From Iodobacter ciconiae (GTDB lineage: Bacteria; Pseudomonadota; Gammaproteobacteria; Burkholderiales; Chitinibacteraceae), in NCBI RefSeq assembly GCF_003952345.1, contig NZ_CP034433.1, positions 3,100,001 to 3,164,000 of the forward strand: a stretch of DNA of 64,000 nt, in the 5' to 3' direction. Numbering within the stretch: the first letter of the stretch is position 1; every line of letters starts with the position of its first letter. The notes below the pieces were generated by a model. It saw only the letters and a list, made by a program, of their open reading frames with translations, was not told where the DNA came from and did not search any database. This document shows positions 49,282-56,536 of the stretch, piece by piece. The position numbers were made by a program, and so were the translations under genes.

Positions 49282-50073
49282 ATGTATAAATTAAGCATTG
49301 TTCTTTTGCTGCTGATAGATTTTGCTTATGCAGAGAGAATTGAGCTTCATTTAATGGGCAGGCGTGATCAGCAGCAACAATATTATCATCGCTTATTGCA
49401 GGAGTCGTTACAGCTGGAAGGGCATAGAGTTAGCCTTGTTTCGGAACCGGAAATGCCATTACTGCGTGTGTATAAATTATTAGAAAGCGGGGAGTTATCT
49501 GCCCACTGGCTTTTGCAAACTGCGGAAAGGGATAAGCGGTTTTTGCGGGTTAATGTGCCTTTAAGTTTTGGTTTAATTGGCCAGCGTTTATTACTTGTTA
49601 AAAAGGGGCGGGCGGCTGCCTTTTCCAAAGTAAAAACCTTGGCAGATTTACAGGCAACAAATAAGCGTGCAGGTATGGCTCAGGGGTGGTTTGATGTCAT
49701 GGTCTGGAAAGAAAATCAATTACCGGTTTATGAGCAGATCGGGGACTGGCAAATATTATTCAAGTTAGTTACGGCGGGTAATCGGGATGTTGATTATTTG
49801 CCACGTGGAGCGATAGAAGCTTTAGATGATCTAGCCTCACATCCGGATTTGGAAATAGAGCCTGGTTTACTTTTAAATTATGAGCGTGATTTTGTCTTTT
49901 ATGTTTCACCCCGCTACCCACAGCTTAGAGGGCAGATTGAAAAAGCATTACAAGCGGCACTGGCAAGTGGCTTACAGCGCCGCCTTTTTGATCAGTTTCT
50001 TTTTTCTAAGGTAAAAGGGCTTAATTTAAATAAAAGAACGGTGATTAATTTAAACTCACCTGTTAATTATTAA
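49282..50073 (+). CDS. Periplasmic solute-binding-like protein
   Basis: A 263-residue exported protein with signal peptide LSIVLLLLIDFAYA. Segments such as RVNVPLSFGLIGQRLLLV, KVKTLADLQATNKRAGMAQG and SPRYPQLRGQIEKAL resemble the type 3 solute-binding fold, but no transporter genes are adjacent. Stand-alone proteins of this kind often act as sensory partners, and the neighbouring chemotaxis receptor runs divergently. That link is inference. Ligand unknown. Confidence 0.7.
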   Translation: MYKLSIVLLLLIDFAYAERIELHLMGRRDQQQQYYHRLLQESLQLEGHRVSLVSEPEMPLLRVYKLLESGELSAHWLLQTAERDKRFLRVNVPLSFGLIGQRLLLVKKGRAAAFSKVKTLADLQATNKRAGMAQGWFDVMVWKENQLPVYEQIGDWQILFKLVTAGNRDVDYLPRGAIEALDDLASHPDLEIEPGLLLNYERDFVFYVSPRYPQLRGQIEKALQAALASGLQRRLFDQFLFSKVKGLNLNKRTVINLNSPVNY

Positions 50074-50075
50074 TT

Positions 50076-51077
50076 TTATTTTTTAATTAAATGATTCAAG
50101 TTGATTTTGGCATAGGCTTTTGCTGTTTGATAGCCGGTTTGGTAAAGCCGGTCCATATTGCTTCTTGACCAGTTAAAGACATCTGGAAGGTCTTTGTTGG
50201 CAATGGCGTCAATTAATGGAACTTTATACAGTTTAATCCCGTCGCTATGTAATGCTTCAAATAGTTTAATATCATCTCTGGCAATTTCAACCAGAGGGGT
50301 AATGATAGACATAACCCACGCATCGTATAAGTCTTTTGGTTTTCGGAGTAATTTTTCCGCACCAAGCAAATTAAAGATAATAATTTCTTTTAATTCCGGG
50401 TAGTTTTGGCGCAGGCCTTTAAAATTAAGGCAGTCAATGGCGGCCCCTTCAATATAAAAGTCACCATTGATTTCGGTAGGGGGATAAATATAGGGGAAAG
50501 ACAGTGCTGCTTGTAAGTGTAGTACATCAATCTTTTTGTGTGGCCAGTTTTCCATTTGGTGCTGGCTGAGGTTATAAGCATTGAGCCAAAAATCGGTGCG
50601 ACTGGTTTGCAGGCTATTAAAGTCAATAATTTGCTCGGCAAAAGGGATGTGGGCGCAGAGGCCGAGAGAGTTGCTGCACAGATTACTGGGGCAGGCACTG
50701 GCTAAAGTCAGGGTGGTACTGTCTTTTAGGGTTTGTGCCCATTCATTACTGGCGGGCCATTGCTGCACCATTTGTAGCAACGGATTAAGTGTCTGACGAT
50801 AGGCTGCGGCCATAGGACCAGGTTTATGAAAAACTTTAAAATTAACCGGAAAAGCACGGTAGATAAAATCTGCCACACCCATCTCTTTTAATCCACGCAA
50901 AGTGCTTACAACATCGCCGTTTTTCGGGGCTATATACATTAGGCCAAGCAGGGCTCCGGCTCCCGCTGTGGATATTACATCGATCTGTACCCCAAGTTCA
51001 TGAAAGGCTTCTAAAGCACCTGCAATCAAGGTGGAGTTTGGAGCGCCCCCACTGATAATTAAAGCTGTCTGTGCCAT
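50076..51077 (-). CDS. Patatin-like protein, probably catalytically inactive
   Basis: A 333-residue cytosolic protein with the patatin layout. The oxyanion-type loop is GGAPNS at 10-15. The expected nucleophile elbow GxSxG reads STAGAGAL at 36-43, with Gly39 where the catalytic Ser should be. The expected catalytic Asp in DG[GA] reads EGAA in DFYIEGAAID. Both catalytic residues therefore appear replaced. It may bind lipids or act as a pseudo-enzyme, or catalysis may use other residues. It is convergent with the solute-binding gene, 2 bp apart. Confidence 0.75.
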   Translation of the reverse strand: MAQTALIISGGAPNSTLIAGALEAFHELGVQIDVISTAGAGALLGLMYIAPKNGDVVSTLRGLKEMGVADFIYRAFPVNFKVFHKPGPMAAAYRQTLNPLLQMVQQWPASNEWAQTLKDSTTLTLASACPSNLCSNSLGLCAHIPFAEQIIDFNSLQTSRTDFWLNAYNLSQHQMENWPHKKIDVLHLQAALSFPYIYPPTEINGDFYIEGAAIDCLNFKGLRQNYPELKEIIIFNLLGAEKLLRKPKDLYDAWVMSIITPLVEIARDDIKLFEALHSDGIKLYKVPLIDAIANKDLPDVFNWSRSNMDRLYQTGYQTAKAYAKINLNHLIKK

Positions 51078-51233
51078 GCTGGTTCCTGCCTTTAAATAGC
51101 TTACGATTAATCTGCATTTTGTTTATGACTTATCTCGTTTTAGCTGGAGGTAATGTGTGCTCTCTTTGCCCGCGTGCAGATTTATATCTGCTAGAACACA
51201 GTAAAGGTTTGCTTGAGGCGAAGGAGTTTCATC

Positions 51234-51611
51234 ATGAAGATTGAGAGTTCATGCGGCAAGGTGAGTATTTTGTCCCGGGTTGATTTTATTCGTACTGTGT
51301 CTGCACAATTGAGCGATGCAGTTTTGTTCCTAACCTACGATACAACCGATGAACGAACAACTAAATCACGAGGTGCTTTAATTGATTATTTAAGTGATGT
51401 AGGCATGATCATCGTGGCGCAGGCTCTGGAAGAGCATCATTCGATTGTGATGTTCGAGATGGCAAGTGATGCGGTACGGGCCTGGCAGCAAATTAATGAT
51501 CATAGTCATGCAGTGGCTGCACACGTTTTTTGGCATGGTTTGCAAGATGATGCGGTACATTTGGCTGTTGTCGCAGCCAAGCCCAGAGAAGTCAGCCCAT
51601 TGGCTCATTAA
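51234..51611 (+). CDS. Hypothetical 125-residue protein
   Basis: The start ATG at 51234 has AAGGAG upstream, so the gene is likely real. There is no signal peptide or membrane segment. The sequence mixes short beta strands and helices (DAVLFLTYDTTDE, GMIIVAQALEEHHSIVMFEM, AVAAHVFWHGL), suggesting a small alpha/beta or ferredoxin-like fold. I do not recognise a family. It ends at its own terminator. Confidence 0.65.
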   Translation: MKIESSCGKVSILSRVDFIRTVSAQLSDAVLFLTYDTTDERTTKSRGALIDYLSDVGMIIVAQALEEHHSIVMFEMASDAVRAWQQINDHSHAVAAHVFWHGLQDDAVHLAVVAAKPREVSPLAH

Positions 51612-51615
51612 ATGC

Positions 51616-51648
51616 AAAGAGCCCGGATTTTTCCGGACTCTTTATTTT
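51616..51648 (+). terminator. Terminator between the hypothetical gene and the MBL gene
   Basis: AAAGAGCCCGGA pairs with TCCGGACTCTTT (one mismatch) with T residues after it. It can also serve the convergent MBL gene. Confidence 0.8.
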
Positions 51649-51663
51649 ATGGGGCCGTCTGTT

Positions 51664-52542
51664 TTACCACTTCATTTCGCCCTTATTGACCTTAGCACCA
51701 ATTTCCAGCGCCATGCCAAGGCCTGCATCCGGATAGCGTTTTTTCATGGCAGAGATCAATGCTGCAGAGTCTTTGGCTTTTGCCAGCTCAAGATCGTAGG
51801 CTTTCAGGTATTCACGGTTGTATTGCAGGTGCTCAACGGTAAAAGTTGTGCCTGCTTTAAAGTGGCCTGGAATCACTACTTCTGGCTTTAAATCTTCCAT
51901 CTTATCGAGGACTTTCAACCATTGTGCACGTTTGGCTACAGATGCATCGTCTGCTGTCCACAGGTGGAAATTACCAAATACCGATACACCACCAGCAATT
52001 GTTTTAATTGATGGAATCCATACAAAGCTGTGCTCTGCATTACTGCCATCCAGGCCGATTACTTCTAATTTCTCACCATCAATCGTTAGCGTATTGCCAG
52101 ACAATTGCTTCGGAACGATTGGATTTTTAGGTGCATTGCTACCCAGGATCGGGCCCCAGTAAGCGATTTTCTTTGGCAGTGTTTGCCTGATGTGGGCGAT
52201 GGTTGGTGCACTTGCTACTACTTTTACTCCAGGGAAAGCCTGGGTAATCACTTCAAGGCCGAAGTAGTAATCAGGATCGCCGTGACTGATGTAAACCGTG
52301 GTCAGTTTTTTGCCACTGGCCAGCACGTTGGCTACGACGCGATGGGCGTCGGCCAGGGTAAATTGTGCGTCAATCAGGATGGCTTCGGTTTTTCCTGTTA
52401 CCAGGGTAGAGGCTACGCCAAAGGTGCTGGGGTCTGGGTTTGCATAGACTTCGAGCTTTAAAGGTGTATCGGCTGCTTGTGCTCCAGTAATGACAGCAAT
52501 GGCAAGAGCGAGTGTGGGTAAAACGGTAGCAGATTTCAGCAT
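51664..52542 (-). CDS. Exported MBL-fold metallo-hydrolase with unusual metal motif
   Basis: A 292-residue protein with a signal peptide (LALAIAVITGAQAAD). The metallo-beta-lactamase fold is indicated by ILIDAQFT, the metal motif region and VIPGHFK. The usual HxHxDH reads HGDPDY at 87-92, so two of the metal-binding His are replaced by Asp and Tyr. Other His remain at AEHSFV and PGHF. Activity may need a different metal set. It is divergent from a LysR regulator, which probably controls it. Confidence 0.82.
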   Translation of the reverse strand: MLKSATVLPTLALAIAVITGAQAADTPLKLEVYANPDPSTFGVASTLVTGKTEAILIDAQFTLADAHRVVANVLASGKKLTTVYISHGDPDYYFGLEVITQAFPGVKVVASAPTIAHIRQTLPKKIAYWGPILGSNAPKNPIVPKQLSGNTLTIDGEKLEVIGLDGSNAEHSFVWIPSIKTIAGGVSVFGNFHLWTADDASVAKRAQWLKVLDKMEDLKPEVVIPGHFKAGTTFTVEHLQYNREYLKAYDLELAKAKDSAALISAMKKRYPDAGLGMALEIGAKVNKGEMKW

Positions 52543-52695
52543 GATTTATTTCCTTGGTAATCTTTGGTTTGGCAATGAATGCTAGATTAGCGGTCTACCG
52601 TACGCAGAAAAACCCTAGATCACGCGTTAGTTTGTTGCATAATTCGAGCGAATGACTAATCAGCAAAAAAAGGAGCGGCGCATGCTGTTACAAGA
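52543..52695. promoter_or_regulatory. Divergent promoter region, MBL gene and lysR
   Basis: A 153-bp space between divergent starts, the usual seat of LysR binding sites and of both promoters. I cannot single out one T-N11-A box with confidence. Confidence 0.5.
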
Positions 52696-53607
52696 ATGAT
52701 GGACAGGCTAACTGCAATGCGTGTGTTTATGGAGGTGGTTGATCAGGGCAGCTTAACTGCTGCGGCAGATAAGCTGGATATGTCGCGAGCGATGGTTTCC
52801 CGCTATCTGGCCGAGCTGGAAACGTGGTTAGGGGCCAGATTATTGCACCGATCCACACGTAGCCTAAGCCTTAGCAGTGCCGGGCAGGATGCTTTACCGC
52901 ACTGCCGCAAGATGCTGGAGCTGGCTGATGATGTGCAGGGGCTTACGCATAACTTGAATGCTGCCCCGCATGGCTTGATCCGTGTAGCCAGTAGCAATTC
53001 TTTTGCTCAATCGTATTTAGCAGCAGCAGCTGCAGCCTTTGTAGGACAGTACCCGGATACTCAGGTCGAGCTGATTGTGGGGGACAGAAGTATTAACTTG
53101 GTTGATGAGCGAATTGATCTAGCGATCCGGATTACCAACGATGTTGATCCCAGCCTGATTGCCCGAAAATTAAGCATTTGCCGATCTGTTGTGTGTGCAA
53201 CACCTGCATATTTGGCAAAGCATGGCACTCCCACTCATCCAGAAGACTTATTGCAACATCAATGTTTAAATCATGTTTTTTTTGGCAAGAATGGCTGGCG
53301 CTTCACTAGAAATAGTAAGTCTTTTGTTGTGAATGTGACAGGTGCAATTAGCGCGAATGATGCAAATGTAATTTTGCAAGCTGCTTTGGCAGGGGCAGGA
53401 ATTGTGCATCAGCCAACTTTTAGTGCTGCACGCTACTTGGAATCGGGTGAGTTAGTGCATTTATTGCCGGATTATCAGTCGGACGAATTAGGAATTTATG
53501 GCCTCTATACATCCAGGCGTCATATGCCTAATGTTTTGCGTAGTTTTTTAGATTTTCTGGCTGAACGTTTTGGTAGCAATCCGAGCTGGGATCAGTTTTT
53601 GTATTAA
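52696..53607 (+). CDS. LysR-family transcriptional regulator
   Basis: A 303-residue regulator. The N-terminal winged helix (MRVFMEVVDQGSLTAAADKL, SRAMVSRYLAELE, LLHRSTRSLSLS) belongs to the PecT/DmlR-like LysR group, followed by an effector-binding domain (about 90-295). The divergent MBL-fold gene is the likely target. The stop codon lies in TTAA shared with the convergent gene's stop. Confidence 0.95.
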   Translation: MMDRLTAMRVFMEVVDQGSLTAAADKLDMSRAMVSRYLAELETWLGARLLHRSTRSLSLSSAGQDALPHCRKMLELADDVQGLTHNLNAAPHGLIRVASSNSFAQSYLAAAAAAFVGQYPDTQVELIVGDRSINLVDERIDLAIRITNDVDPSLIARKLSICRSVVCATPAYLAKHGTPTHPEDLLQHQCLNHVFFGKNGWRFTRNSKSFVVNVTGAISANDANVILQAALAGAGIVHQPTFSAARYLESGELVHLLPDYQSDELGIYGLYTSRRHMPNVLRSFLDFLAERFGSNPSWDQFLY

Positions 53608-54311
53608 GCTTGTTCCTGGAAACTTTGTTCCGGGCTGCCTGAGCTTAAATCCAAATATCGTGGGCCACCGGGTAGGTTAAGTAGTTGTAAGCTTATATCT
53701 CCCAATAGTTTTAGCAGTGATTTGCCATCTTCTCCCTGTTTTAATAATTGAAATGGCTGATGTTTAGGCTCGCTGCTTAATCGTTTTAATAGCTTGTCTG
53801 CCGTATCTGTGAATTGTGCGTTCAGATGGCTTATCGGAATATTTACGGGCTGGGGAGCAGGCTGGAAGCTGCTGGTGCTGGACCCTTCGATTATGGATTG
53901 GTATCGCACATCAATCTCAAACTCGAATTGGCGTCCATCGGCGGTAAAGAGTTTACCTTTGCCATTAAAGTGGCTGGTGTCTTCTAATCGAAAACCAGCC
54001 GCTGCACTATTGGCACTTTGCCGGGCTGCTGCGGCAAAATTGGATGAGCTGCTAAGCTCGGCCACCTCAAACTGAAACATCATGCCATCGGCGGCATCAC
54101 CCAAGAGTTGTCGGGCAAACCCTTGCATTAAATTCTGTGCCAAACCGGTGGTGGCTTTGCTCAGTTCTTCAGCGCGTGTGGCCAGTACATCATCGTTTTT
54201 TTGTACTATGGTTTCAGGCTGGCCCGCTTGCGTGTGGACGATGGGGCTCTTTGCAGAAGATGCGTATAGGTTGGAATTTACGTGATTACCTAGCAGAGAG
54301 AGCGGGGTCAT
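53604..54311 (-). CDS. Hypothetical 235-residue protein with TADGR motif
   Basis: No signal peptide and no membrane segment. The N-terminal 60 residues are Ser/Thr/Gln-rich and probably disordered. A beta-rich core contains FNGKGKLFTADGRQFEFEID, a pattern I have seen in uncharacterised proteobacterial proteins, followed by helices near the C-terminus (ADKLLKRLSSE, LLGDISLQLL). Function unknown. Its stop overlaps the lysR stop by four bases. Confidence 0.7.
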   Translation of the reverse strand: MTPLSLLGNHVNSNLYASSAKSPIVHTQAGQPETIVQKNDDVLATRAEELSKATTGLAQNLMQGFARQLLGDAADGMMFQFEVAELSSSSNFAAAARQSANSAAAGFRLEDTSHFNGKGKLFTADGRQFEFEIDVRYQSIIEGSSTSSFQPAPQPVNIPISHLNAQFTDTADKLLKRLSSEPKHQPFQLLKQGEDGKSLLKLLGDISLQLLNLPGGPRYLDLSSGSPEQSFQEQA

Positions 54312-54517
54312 GGCCTGTTGCCCAAAAGTTATTTATTGCTTATCGGCAGTATCTTGATTTTTCTTGAGGGGGCAGGATGCTTTCAGCTTGTTTTTTCTCA
54401 CTTAATCCGCAATACCGCATACAGGCTATGCTTATTGCTAGACGTTGCTCGGGGATGTTTTTAGACTATATCTTTTGCTGGCAATCTGGGTGGCCAGGCG
54501 GGTTAAAGCTATTCATG

Positions 54518-54547
54518 AAAAAAGGCTGATTTTGGTCAGCCTTTTTT
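54518..54547 (-). terminator. Terminator of the small gene at 54569-54784
   Basis: AAAAAAGGCTGA and TCAGCCTTTTTT form a symmetrical stem around TTTTGG, with T runs in both directions. Confidence 0.88.
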
Positions 54548-54568
54548 GATTTATTTGTGTTACTGAAA

Positions 54569-54784
54569 TCAGTCGACAACAGTTACGAGGTTTCTTAAGT
54601 CTTCCTGGGTTTTTTCGCCTTTATTCCAGCAGACACGGGCGCGACCGCCCTCAACTTTCATGACCAGCCCGTCAATTTTTTCCGAGCCATCAATTGTGGC
54701 GATGCGGTTTACACGGGTATTAATAGTAATATTTTGTGATGTAGAAAAGAAGAAGTGGTAAAGGCTGCCTAATAAGCTGATCAT
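54569..54784 (-). CDS. Hypothetical 71-residue protein
   Basis: A short gene with GGAG 9 bp before its ATG and its own terminator, so probably real. After a hydrophobic first 14 residues (LLGSLYHFFF), the rest is predicted beta-rich (NITINTRVNRIATI, KIDGLVMKVEGGRARVCW) and ends LRNLVTVVD. I do not recognise a family. Confidence 0.65.
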   Translation of the reverse strand: MISLLGSLYHFFFSTSQNITINTRVNRIATIDGSEKIDGLVMKVEGGRARVCWNKGEKTQEDLRNLVTVVD

Positions 54785-55016
54785 GGTTAATCTCCAGTAT
54801 GATTGTAGTATTACTACGGATTTTATAGCATAAATTAAAGTAGTACAACTACATTTTTTGTGGCTGCCTATATCGCACTTATAAGAGAGGCTATTTATAA
54901 GCCTTTGATCAACAAATGGTTTGATGGTTTGTTGCCTGGCTGTGTAGTCATATTTTTATACAGGCAGAGCTGTTAGCTTATAGAGCCTGTAGTTTATATT
55001 TTTCGGGAAGAATGAC

Positions 55017-55325
55017 ATGCAAAAGATTACTTTTTTTAAGCGCTTCGTTAACGATATCCTTGCTGAGCGCAAAACCATCACTATCCGGGATGCCAGCGAA
55101 GCAAATGTGCAAGCTGGCGATATTCTGGAAGTGAGTACTTTGGAAGAAGGTTTATGGTTTTGCCGTATGCAGGTTTTGTCGGTAACTCAAGTGAATTGGG
55201 CAGATCTAACGCCGCTGCATGCAGCACAAGAAAACATGGGTTTAGTCGAATTGAAGCAGTTAATTAAGGAAATTTACCCGGGGCAGGATCATTTTTATGT
55301 GATTCACTTTGAATTGCTAAAGTAA
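55017..55325 (+). CDS. yqfB: N4-acetylcytidine amidohydrolase (ASCH domain, YqfB)
   Basis: A 102-residue ASCH-domain enzyme. E. coli YqfB hydrolyses N4-acetylcytidine to cytidine. Shared features include ITFFKRFVNDILAERKTITIR, the GDIL strand, AAQENMGLVELK and IYPGQDHFYVIHF, covering the full length. The product cytidine could feed the cdd route in the same window. Confidence 0.93.
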   Translation: MQKITFFKRFVNDILAERKTITIRDASEANVQAGDILEVSTLEEGLWFCRMQVLSVTQVNWADLTPLHAAQENMGLVELKQLIKEIYPGQDHFYVIHFELLK

Positions 55326-55401
55326 TGTTTGGGCGTTTGTATGGGTTTCTTCGTTTAGAATGCCATTTTTATCGGCTGTTTATTGCAAGGTTTTAATCAA
55401 A

Positions 55402-56100
55402 ATGCTGCAAACCTTAACCGTATTTTTTGGCAATATGTTGCTGGTTTTCGGCGCTTTAATGCCTATTTTAAATCCGCCAGGTCATGCGCCGATTTTTTTA
55501 ACCATGACGGCCGATTACAACTCGCAAGAGCGAACAATTCTGGCTCGGCGGGTGGGAATTTATAGTTTTATTTTACTGCTGATCAGCATGTTTATTGGTA
55601 GTTATGTACTGGAGTTTTTTGGTGTATCGCTGCCGATTGTGCGTGTTGCGGGAGGCTTGCTGGTTGCGACTGCAGGCTGGCAACTGATGAGCTCAGGTGA
55701 TGATAGTCATAAGTCTGCGGGCATGTTGCAGGTGGGGGAAACGCGGCCTAGTAATGATGAATTACGTGAGCGGGCATTTTATCCGCTGACCTTTCCGATT
55801 ACGGTTGGCCCTGGTTCAATTACGGTGGCGATTGCTTTAGGGGCGGGGTTTAATGGCCCGGGTTTGCAGAAGTTTTCTATGCCTTTAGCCAGCCTGACCG
55901 CTGTGGCGATTACTTCTTATTCTTTGTACCTGTGCTACCGCCATGCAGAGCGTTTGCTTAAGCTATTGGGCAGTACAGGTTCTATTATTTTTCTGCGCTT
56001 ATCCGCATTTATTTTGATGTGTATTGGCATTCAGATTTTCTGGGATGGCTTTAGTGTGTTGTTTGGTGAGCTGCTGGTTCATTATTTAAAGCCAGTTTAA
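55402..56100 (+). CDS. MarC-family inner-membrane protein
   Basis: A 232-residue protein with six hydrophobic segments. MarC traits are LMPILNPPGHAPIFL, the GVSLPIVRVAGGLLVA segment and FYPLTFPITVGPGSITVAIAL. The family was once linked to multiple antibiotic resistance, but that role is not supported and the function is unknown. The ATG at 55402 gives the family N-terminus; a frame from 55360 adds an unrelated stretch. Confidence 0.92.
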   Translation: MLQTLTVFFGNMLLVFGALMPILNPPGHAPIFLTMTADYNSQERTILARRVGIYSFILLLISMFIGSYVLEFFGVSLPIVRVAGGLLVATAGWQLMSSGDDSHKSAGMLQVGETRPSNDELRERAFYPLTFPITVGPGSITVAIALGAGFNGPGLQKFSMPLASLTAVAITSYSLYLCYRHAERLLKLLGSTGSIIFLRLSAFILMCIGIQIFWDGFSVLFGELLVHYLKPV

Positions 56101-56114
56101 AGCTCTGGGTGCAT

Positions 56115-56160
56115 AGGGCATAGCAAGCATAGTTAGTGCTTACTATGCCCTTTTTAATTT
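56115..56160. terminator. Terminator between marC and slyX
   Basis: AGGGCATAGCAAGCA pairs with TGCTTACTATGCCCT (one mismatch) around a seven-base loop, followed by TTTTTAATTTT. Both convergent genes can use it, though the T run favours the plus strand. Confidence 0.88.
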
Positions 56161-56174
56161 TCTGTGGGCAGAAA

Positions 56175-56375
56175 TTAATAATGCGGTGGTACTTCATCAA
56201 AGAGTGATTTTTGCGCCGGGCCACTTGGCTCTTGCTGCTGTAACCAGCGTAACTCATTGATTACCTGATCCATCTGCTGCTGCTGGGTAGCAACGATGCG
56301 GTTCAATTCTTCTAATAGCTCATCTTGCAGCGCCAGCTTGATTTCCAGCTCGGTAATGCGGTTTTCTAAATTCAT
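56175..56375 (-). CDS. slyX: SlyX family protein
   Basis: A 66-residue coiled-coil protein of unknown function. It matches E. coli SlyX in length and layout: MNLENRITELEIKLALQDEL at the start, a Gln-rich helix and the typical PPHY C-terminus. The ATG at 56375 has GAGAGG upstream; an upstream in-frame start at 56417 runs into a repeat element and is unlikely. Confidence 0.9.
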   Translation of the reverse strand: MNLENRITELEIKLALQDELLEELNRIVATQQQQMDQVINELRWLQQQEPSGPAQKSLFDEVPPHY

Positions 56376-56400
56376 ATTTTCCTCTCTGGCATTAAAAGTT

Positions 56401-56519
56401 CTGTAGACGCAGAGCACACAGAGGAAAAGCTGATGAGTAAGCCCAGCATTCAGGCAGGTGCTTCTGTTTAGGTTTTCTCTGGGTGCTGTTTTAAAGCTCC
56501 ATGTGCTCTGTGTCTACAG
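56401..56519. repeat. 119-bp palindromic element with 18-bp terminal inverted repeats (copy 5)
   Basis: The left end CTGTAGACGCAGAGCACA (56401-56418) is the complement of the right end TGTGCTCTGTGTCTACAG (56502-56519) with one mismatch. Internal GAGGAAAA and TTTTCTCT also mirror each other. It contains the CTCTGTG units of the dispersed family and encodes nothing. Confidence 0.8.
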
Positions 56520-56536
56520 GTTTTTTGATGACCCGC

